Part shown: one piece after another, positions 17,849-25,220 of the stretch
How positions within the stretch are numbered: the first letter of the stretch is position 1
How the letters are laid out: the number at the start of each line of letters is the position of its first letter
NCBI RefSeq assembly: GCF_011050415.1
Contig: NZ_DRFS01000020.1
Span: 124,001-188,000, forward strand
Direction: 5' to 3'
Length of the DNA: 64,000 bases
DNA from: Halomonas sp.
Lineage (GTDB): Bacteria > Pseudomonadota > Gammaproteobacteria > Pseudomonadales > Halomonadaceae
Made by a program: the position numbers and the translations under genes
The notes under the pieces: model-generated
Seen by the model: the letters and a program-made list of their open reading frames with translations, nothing else
Databases searched by the model: none
What the model was told of the DNA's origin: nothing

Positions 17849-19785
17849 GCGCTATTGCAGGGCTTATTCAACTTGATGCTAGTGCCATTGATCGCAGTAC
17901 CCTACAACGCATGCAAACGTTGCTAACGCCTTACGGACGCGATGCTCAACATAGCTGGCACCAGCAAAATGCCGGCCTGTCACGCGCCTTGTTACGCATT
18001 ACGCCTGAAGACAGCCTTGATCAACAGCCCCTTTGGCGCGCGGCAAATAAATTCGCCATGGTGTTTGATGGCCGAATAGATAACCGTGATGAGCTGTGTG
18101 AAAAGCTTGGGATAGATATGTCCCAAGCAGCATTAATGGCAGATAGCGAACTGGTTTACCAAGCCTGCCTACGCTGGGGCACAGAAACCCCTAAGCATTT
18201 ACTTGGCGATTTCGCATTAGCATGCTGGGAGCCTCAACGTCAGCGTTTATGGCTAGCCCGCGACCCTTTGGGTATGCGCCCCCTGTACTGGCACCAGCAA
18301 GATAGCCTGCTGGCGTTTGCGACAATGCCCAAAGCACTGTTTGCCATCCCCGGCCTTACTAAAGCGATCAGCGAAGAGCAGTTGCACGACTATTTATGCC
18401 TGATACCCATGACAGGCCCTGAGACGTTATATAAAGATGTATACCGAGTTGAGGCTGGCCAACTAGCGGTTTTTGAAAATGGCCAGGTCAATACGCAGTT
18501 CTATCATCGCTTTGATCCCGAATATGAGCTCACGCTTGATAGTGATCAGGCCTATGTCGATGCGCTTCGTGAACAGCTCGACCAGGCAGTTAATCGGCGC
18601 TTGCGATCAAATGGTCCGGTCGGCGCAGAACTCAGCTCCGGCTTAGACAGTTCTACCGTGACAGCCACCGCAGCTGAACTACTGGCAAAACGCAGCCAAT
18701 CGTTAACTGCCTTCACCGCCGTGCCACGTGAAGGTTTTGACGGCCCAGTGATACGCGGACGCCACGCCGATGAGTCTGTTGGCGCCAGCGCGTTGGTAAA
18801 ACGGTTTAACAACATTGAACACTTGTTGATTCGCACCGGAGACACAACGCCGCTTGATCAATTGCAGGAAGTAGTTGAGCTGCTAGACCGTCCCCCCTTC
18901 AATATATGCAATATGGGCTGGTGGATAGCGATTCGCAAGAATGCCGCTCAGCGTGGTATCAAAGTACTATTAACCGGCTCCATGGGTAACTTCAGCATCT
19001 CCTATGAAGGCTACCCCTACTTGGCGTGGCTATTGCGCAAAGCCCGCTGGATAACACTTTATAGAGTATGCAAAGGGCTTATTCAGCATCAGCCTTCGCT
19101 TAAATGGCGAAACTTGCTGAGACCCTGTCTAGCGCCATTATGGCCCAATTTTATATGGCGACTGCGCGAGGCAGCACGTGGCAGGATATTGTCGTTAACG
19201 AAATATTCAGCTATTAGCCCGGCCTGGTCCAAGCAGCTGGGTACGCAACAGCGGGCTAAGCAAGCGGGGGTTGACACCAGTTTTCAGCCAGCCTGGCAGG
19301 GCCGCCAACAACGTATTCAATCGATCAATATGATGGAAAATGGTGATTACAACGCTCTAGCGAACACCTTTGGTATTGAGATGCGCGATCCCACCGCCGA
19401 TGTACGCTTGATTGAGTTTTGCCTATCCATCCCTGAATCTCAATACGTAGGGGGCGGACAATTTAAATGGCTACTCATGCGCCTAATGAAAGATGTACTT
19501 CCGCCGGAAATTCTTAATGTCAAAACCCGCGGTTTGCAGTCAGCCGACTGGCACGAACAGTTGGATAACGCAGTGCCGCAAATTCGTGAGGAGCTTGAAA
19601 AGCTTAAAGCGCATGGCAGCGCTGGCGACTACTTAGACATCGAAAGCCTGGAGAAATCGTTGGATGAATGGCCTTCTCATGGCGCATTAGATAGTCAGGA
19701 AGCCGAGCTGCGCTACCGTACAAGAATGCTACGTGGTTTATCGGTGGGGCGCTTCGTACGCTATGCTGACGAACAAAATGAGTGA
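17845..19785 (+). CDS. Lasso peptide cyclase (asparagine synthetase-like, C protein)
   Basis: Protein of 646 residues homologous to asparagine synthase B. The N-terminal class II amidotransferase domain starts MSAIAGLI where true AsnB has MCGIAGI, so the glutaminase Cys is replaced by Ser and no glutamine hydrolysis is expected, as in lasso cyclases. The ATP-pyrophosphatase loop SSGLDS at residues 264-269 is intact. Lasso cyclases adenylate the side chain of an Asp/Glu at core position 7-9 and join it to the new N-terminus. The neighbouring precursor, RRE and peptidase genes support this assignment over primary metabolism. It is the only cyclase for four precursors. Confidence 0.92.
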   Translation: MSAIAGLIQLDASAIDRSTLQRMQTLLTPYGRDAQHSWHQQNAGLSRALLRITPEDSLDQQPLWRAANKFAMVFDGRIDNRDELCEKLGIDMSQAALMADSELVYQACLRWGTETPKHLLGDFALACWEPQRQRLWLARDPLGMRPLYWHQQDSLLAFATMPKALFAIPGLTKAISEEQLHDYLCLIPMTGPETLYKDVYRVEAGQLAVFENGQVNTQFYHRFDPEYELTLDSDQAYVDALREQLDQAVNRRLRSNGPVGAELSSGLDSSTVTATAAELLAKRSQSLTAFTAVPREGFDGPVIRGRHADESVGASALVKRFNNIEHLLIRTGDTTPLDQLQEVVELLDRPPFNICNMGWWIAIRKNAAQRGIKVLLTGSMGNFSISYEGYPYLAWLLRKARWITLYRVCKGLIQHQPSLKWRNLLRPCLAPLWPNFIWRLREAARGRILSLTKYSAISPAWSKQLGTQQRAKQAGVDTSFQPAWQGRQQRIQSINMMENGDYNALANTFGIEMRDPTADVRLIEFCLSIPESQYVGGGQFKWLLMRLMKDVLPPEILNVKTRGLQSADWHEQLDNAVPQIREELEKLKAHGSAGDYLDIESLEKSLDEWPSHGALDSQEAELRYRTRMLRGLSVGRFVRYADEQNE

Positions 19786-19833
19786 AATGAGTAAACTGAG
19801 TGAAAGAGTAACTCAATGCAACCGATTATAATA

Positions 19834-19861
19834 GACGCGTAACAGCCAACTTACTATAGTG
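19834..19861 (+). promoter_or_regulatory. Conserved motif upstream of precursor 1
   Basis: GACGCGTAAC, six variable bases, then CTTACTATAGTG. The same 28-base arrangement with the same spacing precedes precursor 2. TACTAT (19852-19857) is a good -10 element. The GTAAC/CTTAC arms form an imperfect dyad that could bind a regulator. A small hairpin with GTTGCC and GGCAAC arms follows at 19867-19886 in the leader RNA. Confidence 0.55.
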
Positions 19862-19908
19862 GTAGGGTTGCCGCATTTGAGGCAACATTTCTGCTAAAGG
19901 AGAATCTT

Positions 19909-20052
19909 ATGTTACATATGGACCGCAAAACCTACGAAGTGCCTTCCCTTCAAGAGCTAGGCGCAATGAAAGAGATTACCGAAAATGGTAGTCAAGCTTT
20001 CAGCGACACATTTCAGGGTCAAGACGGCACAGCGTTTGATGTAGGCTCCTGA
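19909..20052 (+). CDS. Lasso peptide precursor 1
   Basis: Peptide of 47 residues with a strong ribosome-binding site (AAAGGAGA, 6 bases before the ATG). The leader carries the lasso recognition pattern Y9-x2-P12-x-L14-x3-G18 and T24 at the usual -2 position. The predicted core starts at N26 (NGSQAFSD...) and ends FDVGS, 22 residues; Asp33 would be core position 8 and close an eight-residue ring. If cleavage is instead before G27, the ring would have seven residues. The C-terminal residue is Ser, as in phosphorylated lasso peptides. A hairpin terminator follows. Confidence 0.85.
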   Translation: MLHMDRKTYEVPSLQELGAMKEITENGSQAFSDTFQGQDGTAFDVGS

Positions 20053-20079
20053 TTAGTCGTTAGTAATGTAAGCAACACC

Positions 20080-20103
20080 CGCATGCCACTTTTGTGGCAT
20101 GCG
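20080..20103 (+). terminator. Hairpin after precursor 1
   Basis: CGCATGCCAC (20080-20089), loop TTTT, GTGGCATGCG (20094-20103), then GTTACATTTATT. The perfect 10-bp stem is identical to the one after precursor 2. It would attenuate transcription after the precursor. Confidence 0.8.
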
Positions 20104-20525
20104 GTTACATTTATTGGAACATGCTTTTAAGCAATGTAACTGGAAGCATGAGCTTTACGGAAACACTTACCCTCCTTCCAGCAACTCGCTACCCTTTCTT
20201 CTCAATACCCTGTGAAATTTCTTCAAAATCAAATTCTTATTATTTTAAACCCCCTTTCTTTCTTTAACACTCACCAGCATCTACGTTACAAAAGTAACGA
20301 TACAGATACTTTTTGCCGACCTAGACTCTCTTAAACACCTACCACTAGCTTCGTTAAAACTCTAAATCAGCGCTGAGAAGAGGGTATCCATTTTCACCGG
20401 ATCCAAAAAAATACCTAAAAACAAATTATTTCAATAACTTAAGTTAAAAACACGCTGAATTAACAATATTTTCTTAACTCATGGGGGACCAGAAAAAAAG
20501 TAATTAAATGTAACAAATAAATGTG
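20104..20525. other. AT-rich spacer between precursors 1 and 2
   Basis: More than 400 bp with no convincing gene. It contains a small perfect dyad CGTTAC-AAAA-GTAACG at 20284-20299 and several A/T tracts, ending at the promoter motif of precursor 2. Duplication of precursor 1 with its promoter and terminator would explain the layout. Confidence 0.45.
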
Positions 20526-20553
20526 GACGCGTAACCAAACAGTTACTATAGTG
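20526..20553 (+). promoter_or_regulatory. Conserved motif upstream of precursor 2
   Basis: GACGCGTAAC, CAAACA, GTTACTATAGTG. The first ten and last bases match the motif before precursor 1 at identical spacing, and here GTAAC-N6-GTTAC is a perfect dyad. TACTAT (20544-20549) is the probable -10. A TGCCT/AGGCA hairpin follows at 20561-20576. Confidence 0.55.
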
Positions 20554-20599
20554 TGGTTGTTGCCTCAAGGAAGGCATCGCTCAACTTAAGGGAATCGTC

Positions 20600-20749
20600 A
20601 TGCTAAAAACAGACCGCAAAACCTATGAAGCCCCTATGTTGCAAGAACTAGGCGCGATGAAAGACATTACTGAAGCTGGTGACCGACCCAATGCTGATAC
20701 CATGAATGGCCGAAATGGTACTGCCTGGGCTCCAGGTCCAGATTCTTGA
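20600..20749 (+). CDS. Lasso peptide precursor 2
   Basis: Peptide of 49 residues, a paralogue of precursor 1 (shared TDRKTYE/MDRKTYE start, LQELGAMK, DITE). The leader has Y9, P12, L14, G18 and T24 in the same spacing. The predicted core starts A26-G27 (AGDRPNADT) and ends PGPDS, 24 residues; Asp33 is core position 8. The Ala1-Gly2 opening recalls paeninodin. The last residue is Ser. Spacing from AAGGGAA to the ATG is normal. It ends before a hairpin whose stem sequence equals that after precursor 1. Confidence 0.86.
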   Translation: MLKTDRKTYEAPMLQELGAMKDITEAGDRPNADTMNGRNGTAWAPGPDS

Positions 20750-20776
20750 TTTAAAGCACTACGTTTGTAAGTGCGA

Positions 20777-20801
20777 CGCATGCCACTCTATGTGGCATGC
20801 G
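20777..20801 (+). terminator. Hairpin after precursor 2
   Basis: CGCATGCCAC (20777-20786), loop TCTAT, GTGGCATGCG (20792-20801), then CTTTATTGTG. It sits between precursor 2 and the B1/B2 maturation genes, so the precursor message should exceed the enzyme message. Confidence 0.8.
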
Positions 20802-20895
20802 CTTTATTGTGTGTAAAAAAATATTTTGTTAATTTATTCAAATGCTTTATTTATAGTTAAGTTATAGAATTACCCCATCAAATCCCGTGTTAACA

Positions 20896-21234
20896 ATGAC
20901 GCCCTTTAAAATGATCTCTACTGAGACCACTAATGCTATGATTTCCAATACAGATATCTCTACAACGGCTCTTTTGCAGCGCAACCCTGACATGATTGCC
21001 GCTAATTTGGACGGCGACCTTGTTATGATGAATGAAAAGCTGGGCCGCTATTACGGTATTTCAGGTGTCGGTGCTCGCGCCTGGGAACTCCTTGAAACAC
21101 CCGCCAGTATTGATGACCTGGTAGATGCAATTTGTCAGGAGTACGACATTGATACCGACACCTGTCAGCAAGATATTACGCGTTTTGCTCAAGACCTGAT
21201 GAAGGTTAATCTAATCGAGCCTGTTAATCAGTAA
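20896..21234 (+). CDS. PqqD-like RRE protein (lasso B1)
   Basis: Protein of about 112 residues whose C-terminal 85 (LLQRNPDMIAANLDGDLVMMNEKLGRYYGISGVGARAWELLE...) form the winged-helix RiPP recognition element of the PqqD family. The RRE binds the Y-P-L-G leader motif and presents the precursor to the B2 peptidase. It is encoded separately from B2, as in many lasso loci. The start is uncertain: GTG at 20887, ATG at 20896 and later Met codons at 20911 or 20938 all lack a good ribosome-binding site; the conserved fold begins near 20970. Confidence 0.88.
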   Translation: MTPFKMISTETTNAMISNTDISTTALLQRNPDMIAANLDGDLVMMNEKLGRYYGISGVGARAWELLETPASIDDLVDAICQEYDIDTDTCQQDITRFAQDLMKVNLIEPVNQ

Positions 21235-21244
21235 GGCTAAAAAA

Positions 21245-21718
21245 TTGCGCCGCAACTTAACATCGCCTAGCCATAAAGTGGGCAGTTTTTTTCTAAAGCC
21301 CGCTTTTACCAAACGCTGGTTCATCCCCGTCTGGCTGATGCTTGGCATTAGCAGACTAATGATTGTCACCCTCACTTTCCGCCGCATTGCTCCCTATCTA
21401 GGCAATTCGGTGGGTGTAAGCGCTTACTCACATCTTTTAACAAGTAAACAAGAGGCTCAGGCATTACGTATTGCTAGGGTTATACGTTTAACTGCACGCT
21501 ACTGCCCCTGGGTGTCCAACTGTTTTCCTCAAGCCATTACTGCTCGACTGCTATTAGGCATTTATCGTATCCCCTACGCGCTTTACTTTGGCCTTTGCCG
21601 AGACCCTGAGACGAATCAATTTAAAGCCCACGCGTGGGTGACAGCTGGCCGTATACCCGTTTCAGGTGGACAAAGCTTCCAGCATTACACTATTGTTGGT
21701 TGCTATATAAAGCCTTGA
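21245..21718 (+). CDS. Lasso leader peptidase, transglutaminase-like (B2)
   Basis: Protein of 157 residues with the bacterial transglutaminase-like cysteine protease fold that cleaves lasso leaders. The catalytic Cys lies in CPWVSNCFPQAITARLLL and the His in KAHAWVTAG, with the usual ring of hydrophobic strands between (YALYFGLCRD). It begins with TTG 10 bp after the B1 stop, so the two are coupled. With the RRE it should cut two residues after the conserved leader Thr in all four precursors. Confidence 0.88.
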   Translation: MRRNLTSPSHKVGSFFLKPAFTKRWFIPVWLMLGISRLMIVTLTFRRIAPYLGNSVGVSAYSHLLTSKQEAQALRIARVIRLTARYCPWVSNCFPQAITARLLLGIYRIPYALYFGLCRDPETNQFKAHAWVTAGRIPVSGGQSFQHYTIVGCYIKP

Positions 21719-22317
21719 TATAAAAACATTCTATAGTAAACAACTATCCGCTCCATCTATCTACCCAGGCTCATCATGCCTATTCACAATAGTAATCTCT
21801 CGTAAGCCTTGGAGGTCATGGCCAGCTGTGAGTTATGCCCCACTTGCGCCTTTTTGGCGTGGCCATCTTCACGATGCCTCAGTGCGCAACACACAGTGAA
21901 AGATGACTGCTCAGATGTATTGGTGGATCGATTGATTACTAAACAACAATGCTAATGCCTAATCTTGTCTTGGATGGCTGTGTTAGGCATGGCATTTAAA
22001 ACCTGCAACACACTAATCAAAAAACTCCTTATTATAGGTTCACAACTAATAGTAATAGATGAGAAAAGCGTATGATTTTATTCATCATAAAACTTATGCC
22101 AATCGACCGAACGAGAAGTAACCTGCTGTAAAATAAGAACTTTAAATATTAATGCTTAGAATCAATACAGATCAAGATCGACTTAATTCGATTTCAATAT
22201 TGTTGTTTTAAAATTGTAATGATAAGGTAACCGTTATGTAACATAAGGCAATTTTTAAATATAAAACAATTCTGCTGATTTATTATTAATTGCATTTGCG
22301 AACTTTAGGTATTCATC
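21719..22317. other. 600-bp spacer between B2 and sulfotransferase-like gene
   Basis: AT-rich on the right side and without a clear gene. A 45-codon Cys-rich frame at 21818-21955 is listed separately. Near the right end the sequence around 22226-22247 (GGTAACCGTTATGTAACA) resembles the GTAAC motifs in the other promoters of this locus. Confidence 0.4.
21818..21955 (+). CDS. Possible 45-residue Cys-rich peptide
   Basis: The frame starts MASCELCPTCAF, with six cysteines (positions 4, 7, 10, 20, 31 and 45) and GGAGG only two bases before the ATG, too close for a standard ribosome-binding site. It has no lasso leader pattern. The CxxCxxC start could be chance. I list it only because it lies in the RiPP locus. 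Confidence 0.15.
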   Translation: MASCELCPTCAFLAWPSSRCLSAQHTVKDDCSDVLVDRLITKQQC

Positions 22318-23283
22318 ATGATAATTTCAATAGGAGGATCCGTATCGACGGGGTCTACACCGTGGATCAACATTGTCTCCGCTTATGAGGATGTAAGGGT
22401 ATTGGAAGGAGAGTTACGTATAGGTGAATCTGGCCTATATAACATTGCATCTCAAATATATGCGCAGGAGACTCCAACAAAAGATGAGTTCTTGGAAGTC
22501 AAAAAGTCTCTTATAGGATTTGGACAAAAAATCCCTACTGCCAGTCGATTAGCTTTTTCTTTATTACTAAGGTTGCCTGGTGCGCCGCCTAGTATCATCC
22601 ATAAAGTTAATCAATACCGGAGTGGTAAACGCTCATATGATAAGCGATTACCAGGATTTTCTTTATATTCAAAAAACATGCTGAAAGAGCTGGAGCTCTT
22701 TCTTAATGAAGCCGACAGCCTTGAAACTGCTACTAGAAATTTAAAAATTCAAAAATTGATGGATACGTATTTTTCTTCATTGGAAAAATGTGTCAGCAAT
22801 GATAAAAAAGTTGTTATTGATCAACTAATCACTCCAAGACTTTTATTTGATGAACGCTACGGCTGTGTAATATCTGATATTTTAAGCGATGTGAAAATCA
22901 TCGTGGTTAGGCGGGATCCGAGAGACCAGTTTATTGATTTATTATTAAAGAAAAAAAAGCGATATCACACTATGCAACCAAGTGAAGCTGCTTCTTGTTT
23001 CGTAAATGAATATTTACCTAGATATGAACGGATGTCAGCTATGTTGGAGAATTGTGACCCGAACAAAATTGCAGATGTGTGGTTCGAAGATATTTTTTTT
23101 GATTTTGAAGCTGCTCTAAGTAAGCTAGAAAGCTTTACTGGATTGAGAAAAAGACCTACTGCTTTTAATTGTTTTGATTTTTCTGATGCATTTTTGAAAG
23201 TTAAGATGCATGAGAGTGAGGCATTTGCCAAAGAAACGAATTTTATTAAAGATAGAATGAGAAGGCATTTATATCGATACTAG
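22318..23283 (+). CDS. Sulfotransferase-like protein
   Basis: Protein of 321 residues, visibly richer in A/T than its neighbours, suggesting separate acquisition. The N-terminal GGSVSTGSTPW resembles the PAPS 5'-phosphosulfate loop, and the central KIIVVRRDPRDQFIDLL resembles the 3'-phosphate-binding Arg/Ser motif of the sulfotransferase fold (here Asp-Gln replaces the usual Ser). No signal peptide. Sulfotransferases usually modify hydroxyls or amines of small molecules, glycans or peptides. Next to a lasso locus it may be a tailoring enzyme, but it could also act on the polysaccharide. It has its own upstream region. Confidence 0.65.
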   Translation: MIISIGGSVSTGSTPWINIVSAYEDVRVLEGELRIGESGLYNIASQIYAQETPTKDEFLEVKKSLIGFGQKIPTASRLAFSLLLRLPGAPPSIIHKVNQYRSGKRSYDKRLPGFSLYSKNMLKELELFLNEADSLETATRNLKIQKLMDTYFSSLEKCVSNDKKVVIDQLITPRLLFDERYGCVISDILSDVKIIVVRRDPRDQFIDLLLKKKKRYHTMQPSEAASCFVNEYLPRYERMSAMLENCDPNKIADVWFEDIFFDFEAALSKLESFTGLRKRPTAFNCFDFSDAFLKVKMHESEAFAKETNFIKDRMRRHLYRY

Positions 23284-23541
23284 AAAAATCCTTTGCATTG
23301 TGAAAAGGCTCCGTTTGATGGTAGCTGCAAGTCCTCTGGGAAAGCCTTGCATTACCTAGATAGCTTACAATAAGTGGAAATTCAGTGCCCTCTCCTAACC
23401 TGCGTTCCTGATGATAGCCGGATACCATCGGAGAATAACCCAGCAGAACCGTGCTGATGAACGCTGCACGCTGTCGTCCTGCCAGTGGAAAATCTTACTG
23501 GCCTAAAAAATGAATGCCTAGGTAAAGTTATGGGGTGACTG
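23284..23541. other. Spacer between convergent sulfotransferase and kinase genes
   Basis: About 258 bp. Overlapping short minus-strand frames (SPMVSGYHQERRLGEG and similar) have no family I recognise and no start signals. They may be decayed coding sequence. Confidence 0.3.
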
Positions 23542-24576
23542 CTACTTACTTGGCAACTCGCTTGCCTGAGCGTTAATCTCATCAAGCAGTGGCTTTAAGC
23601 TTTTATCCATATCGTCTAAGGACCAAGGGCGGCGAAAGCGATAAACATTAATTTGCTGCGCCAAACGTATACTTTCGCGCATAAGTTGTTCGTCGGTATT
23701 AAACTCACCGCCTAATTCAGGGCGATAAATCGACCCCATCACGGTTTTAAAAGCCTCTATTCCCGATAACTTCTGAAGGCTTGCTTCCTCACCCTCATCG
23801 GCACGTTCTAATTGAACTAAGGCGTTTAAGCGATGGGCATCATAACGTACGCCTTTGTTCATCATGAGATGAAACTTCTCGGCACGCATCAAATCTCTTA
23901 CCAGTCCTTCTGTTTCAATTCCCAACGCCGTCAGAGCATCACGCCAAAGCTTTACACGCGCAGGCCCTGGGTGAAGCAATGGCTCAGCGTCATCAGGCTT
24001 AATAACTGCAACATCATCGGTAATTAACGGCCACTGCTGAGAAAAGTGTAACCATGCGCTCATGGTGGACTTACCAGCACCAGAGTGGCCGGTAAATGCC
24101 CATGCCCCAGCAGGAGTGTTAAGCGCACTAACGTGAAGCGGTAACCAATGACGCTGATGTAATAAAGCACCTAACGCACTACCCAGCAAAAAAAGGCGCA
24201 CGTCACCTGGGTCGGCTACAGGATTTACACCGCGGGGCATGCGACGATCAAGCAAAATACGCTGCCCCTCCTCAACACGGTAGCGGGCAATACCTTCCAC
24301 GGTAATCTGACAACGGTCATCTCCCACTTCTAACCAGTTAGTGAGATAGGTACCCTCTTCAAGCCGTTCAGCCACACCAGGCGTTGTTACCAACACATCA
24401 GGGTGTTCACAAGGGGCAATTTCAGGAAGCTCCGGCAGCTCAAGCGTGGAGCATATTTTGAGCCCATAGGTAAGGTAGTAGTAACGCTGATTAATGGCAG
24501 GTAAATTGCCACGCCTTTCCATTTGCTCTGACAGACTATCGTCCGCTGAACTGGTAGCACGTCTCTCAGCCATCAT
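23542..24576 (-). CDS. HprK-like kinase A (precursor kinase, module with precursor 3)
   Basis: Protein of about 344 residues. The P-loop GHSGAGKST is followed by the HPr-kinase-like ITDDVAVIKPDD segment; upstream is a beta-rich N-terminal domain (YYYLTYGLKICSTLELPELP). Homologous kinases (paeninodin PadeK/ThcoK group) phosphorylate the C-terminal Ser of lasso precursors. It follows precursor 3 after a terminator hairpin. The frame is open upstream to 24621, but the ATG at 24576 has AAGGGAA before it and gives the same length as kinase B. Paralogue of kinase B. Confidence 0.85.
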   Translation of the reverse strand: MMAERRATSSADDSLSEQMERRGNLPAINQRYYYLTYGLKICSTLELPELPEIAPCEHPDVLVTTPGVAERLEEGTYLTNWLEVGDDRCQITVEGIARYRVEEGQRILLDRRMPRGVNPVADPGDVRLFLLGSALGALLHQRHWLPLHVSALNTPAGAWAFTGHSGAGKSTMSAWLHFSQQWPLITDDVAVIKPDDAEPLLHPGPARVKLWRDALTALGIETEGLVRDLMRAEKFHLMMNKGVRYDAHRLNALVQLERADEGEEASLQKLSGIEAFKTVMGSIYRPELGGEFNTDEQLMRESIRLAQQINVYRFRRPWSLDDMDKSLKPLLDEINAQASELPSK

Positions 24577-24720
24577 TATTCCCTTGATAAATTCTGACAA
24601 GCACTCTGTTGTTGGTAACAATACACCAACTGAACGTTCATCAGCATTTTAAAAAAAAGTATGTTCAACGATATACGAGTCTTTAAATAGTGCTCGTCAT
24701 CACTATCTTTAGCTTATAAA

Positions 24721-24760
24721 AAAACAACAAAAAGCCTGCAGCTTCATGCATGCTGCAGGC
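24721..24760 (-). terminator. Rho-independent terminator after precursor 3
   Basis: On the minus strand, GCCTGCAGC, a 9-base loop and GCTGCAGGC are followed by TTTTTGTTGTTTTTTT. This 9-bp perfect stem with a long T-rich tail lies between precursor 3 and kinase A. Read-through would supply the kinase at a lower level. Confidence 0.88.
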
Positions 24761-24828
24761 CATAAGAAGCTTCACTTAGCACTACTCAGGCACAATAAAT
24801 CTCCCGAGCATGTCAAACAGCGAACCGC

Positions 24829-25023
24829 TTAGGAGAAATCAGGCACGTCCGGAAAGCTTGGCGGATGATGATGACCAAATTTTTTCTGGAAGTAATGCTG
24901 CTTAACTGCGAACAGCTTTTCGAAAAAACCAGGAGAGAAGAAAAACTCCGTTTTTTCAGCCATTGATCCGATTTCCACTAACGCCGGACGCTCATATACT
25001 TTACGTACTTTAGTCGTTCCCAT
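24829..25023 (-). CDS. Lasso-type precursor 3 (long, His-rich core)
   Basis: Peptide of 64 residues preceded by AAAGGAA. The leader has Y10-E-R-P13-A-L15-V-E-I-G19 and T25, the same spacing as precursors 1 and 2. The predicted core starts F27 (FFFSPGFFEKLF), so Glu35 is core position 9 and could close a nine-residue ring. The core is unusually long at 38 residues, aromatic at first and then basic, with an HHHPP stretch, ending PDVPDFS. The terminal Ser matches the kinase encoded next. Confidence 0.8.
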   Translation of the reverse strand: MGTTKVRKVYERPALVEIGSMAEKTEFFFSPGFFEKLFAVKQHYFQKKFGHHHPPSFPDVPDFS

Positions 25024-25220
25024 GTCTACGTTCCTTTTGCTTTTTTATTACTTGGCCTGCTCATGGTGCCTAGGGAAGGCGCTGAGAAAACCATGCTCGT
25101 CACAACGTTCTCTGTATGCGCTTTCGTTAGCTGCCTTCCTGCTAATATTTCAGCACCACCATGCAAAAAACAAAAGTTACATTCAGATACCTAATATTAC
25201 TATAAAGACAACAAAAGTCA

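Noticed and set aside
17845..19785. True asparagine synthetase for amino acid synthesis
   Set aside because: The glutaminase Cys2 is Ser, and the gene is adjacent to lasso precursors, RRE and peptidase.
21719..22317. Remnant of an insertion sequence
   Set aside because: I saw no terminal inverted repeats, transposase motifs or target duplications.
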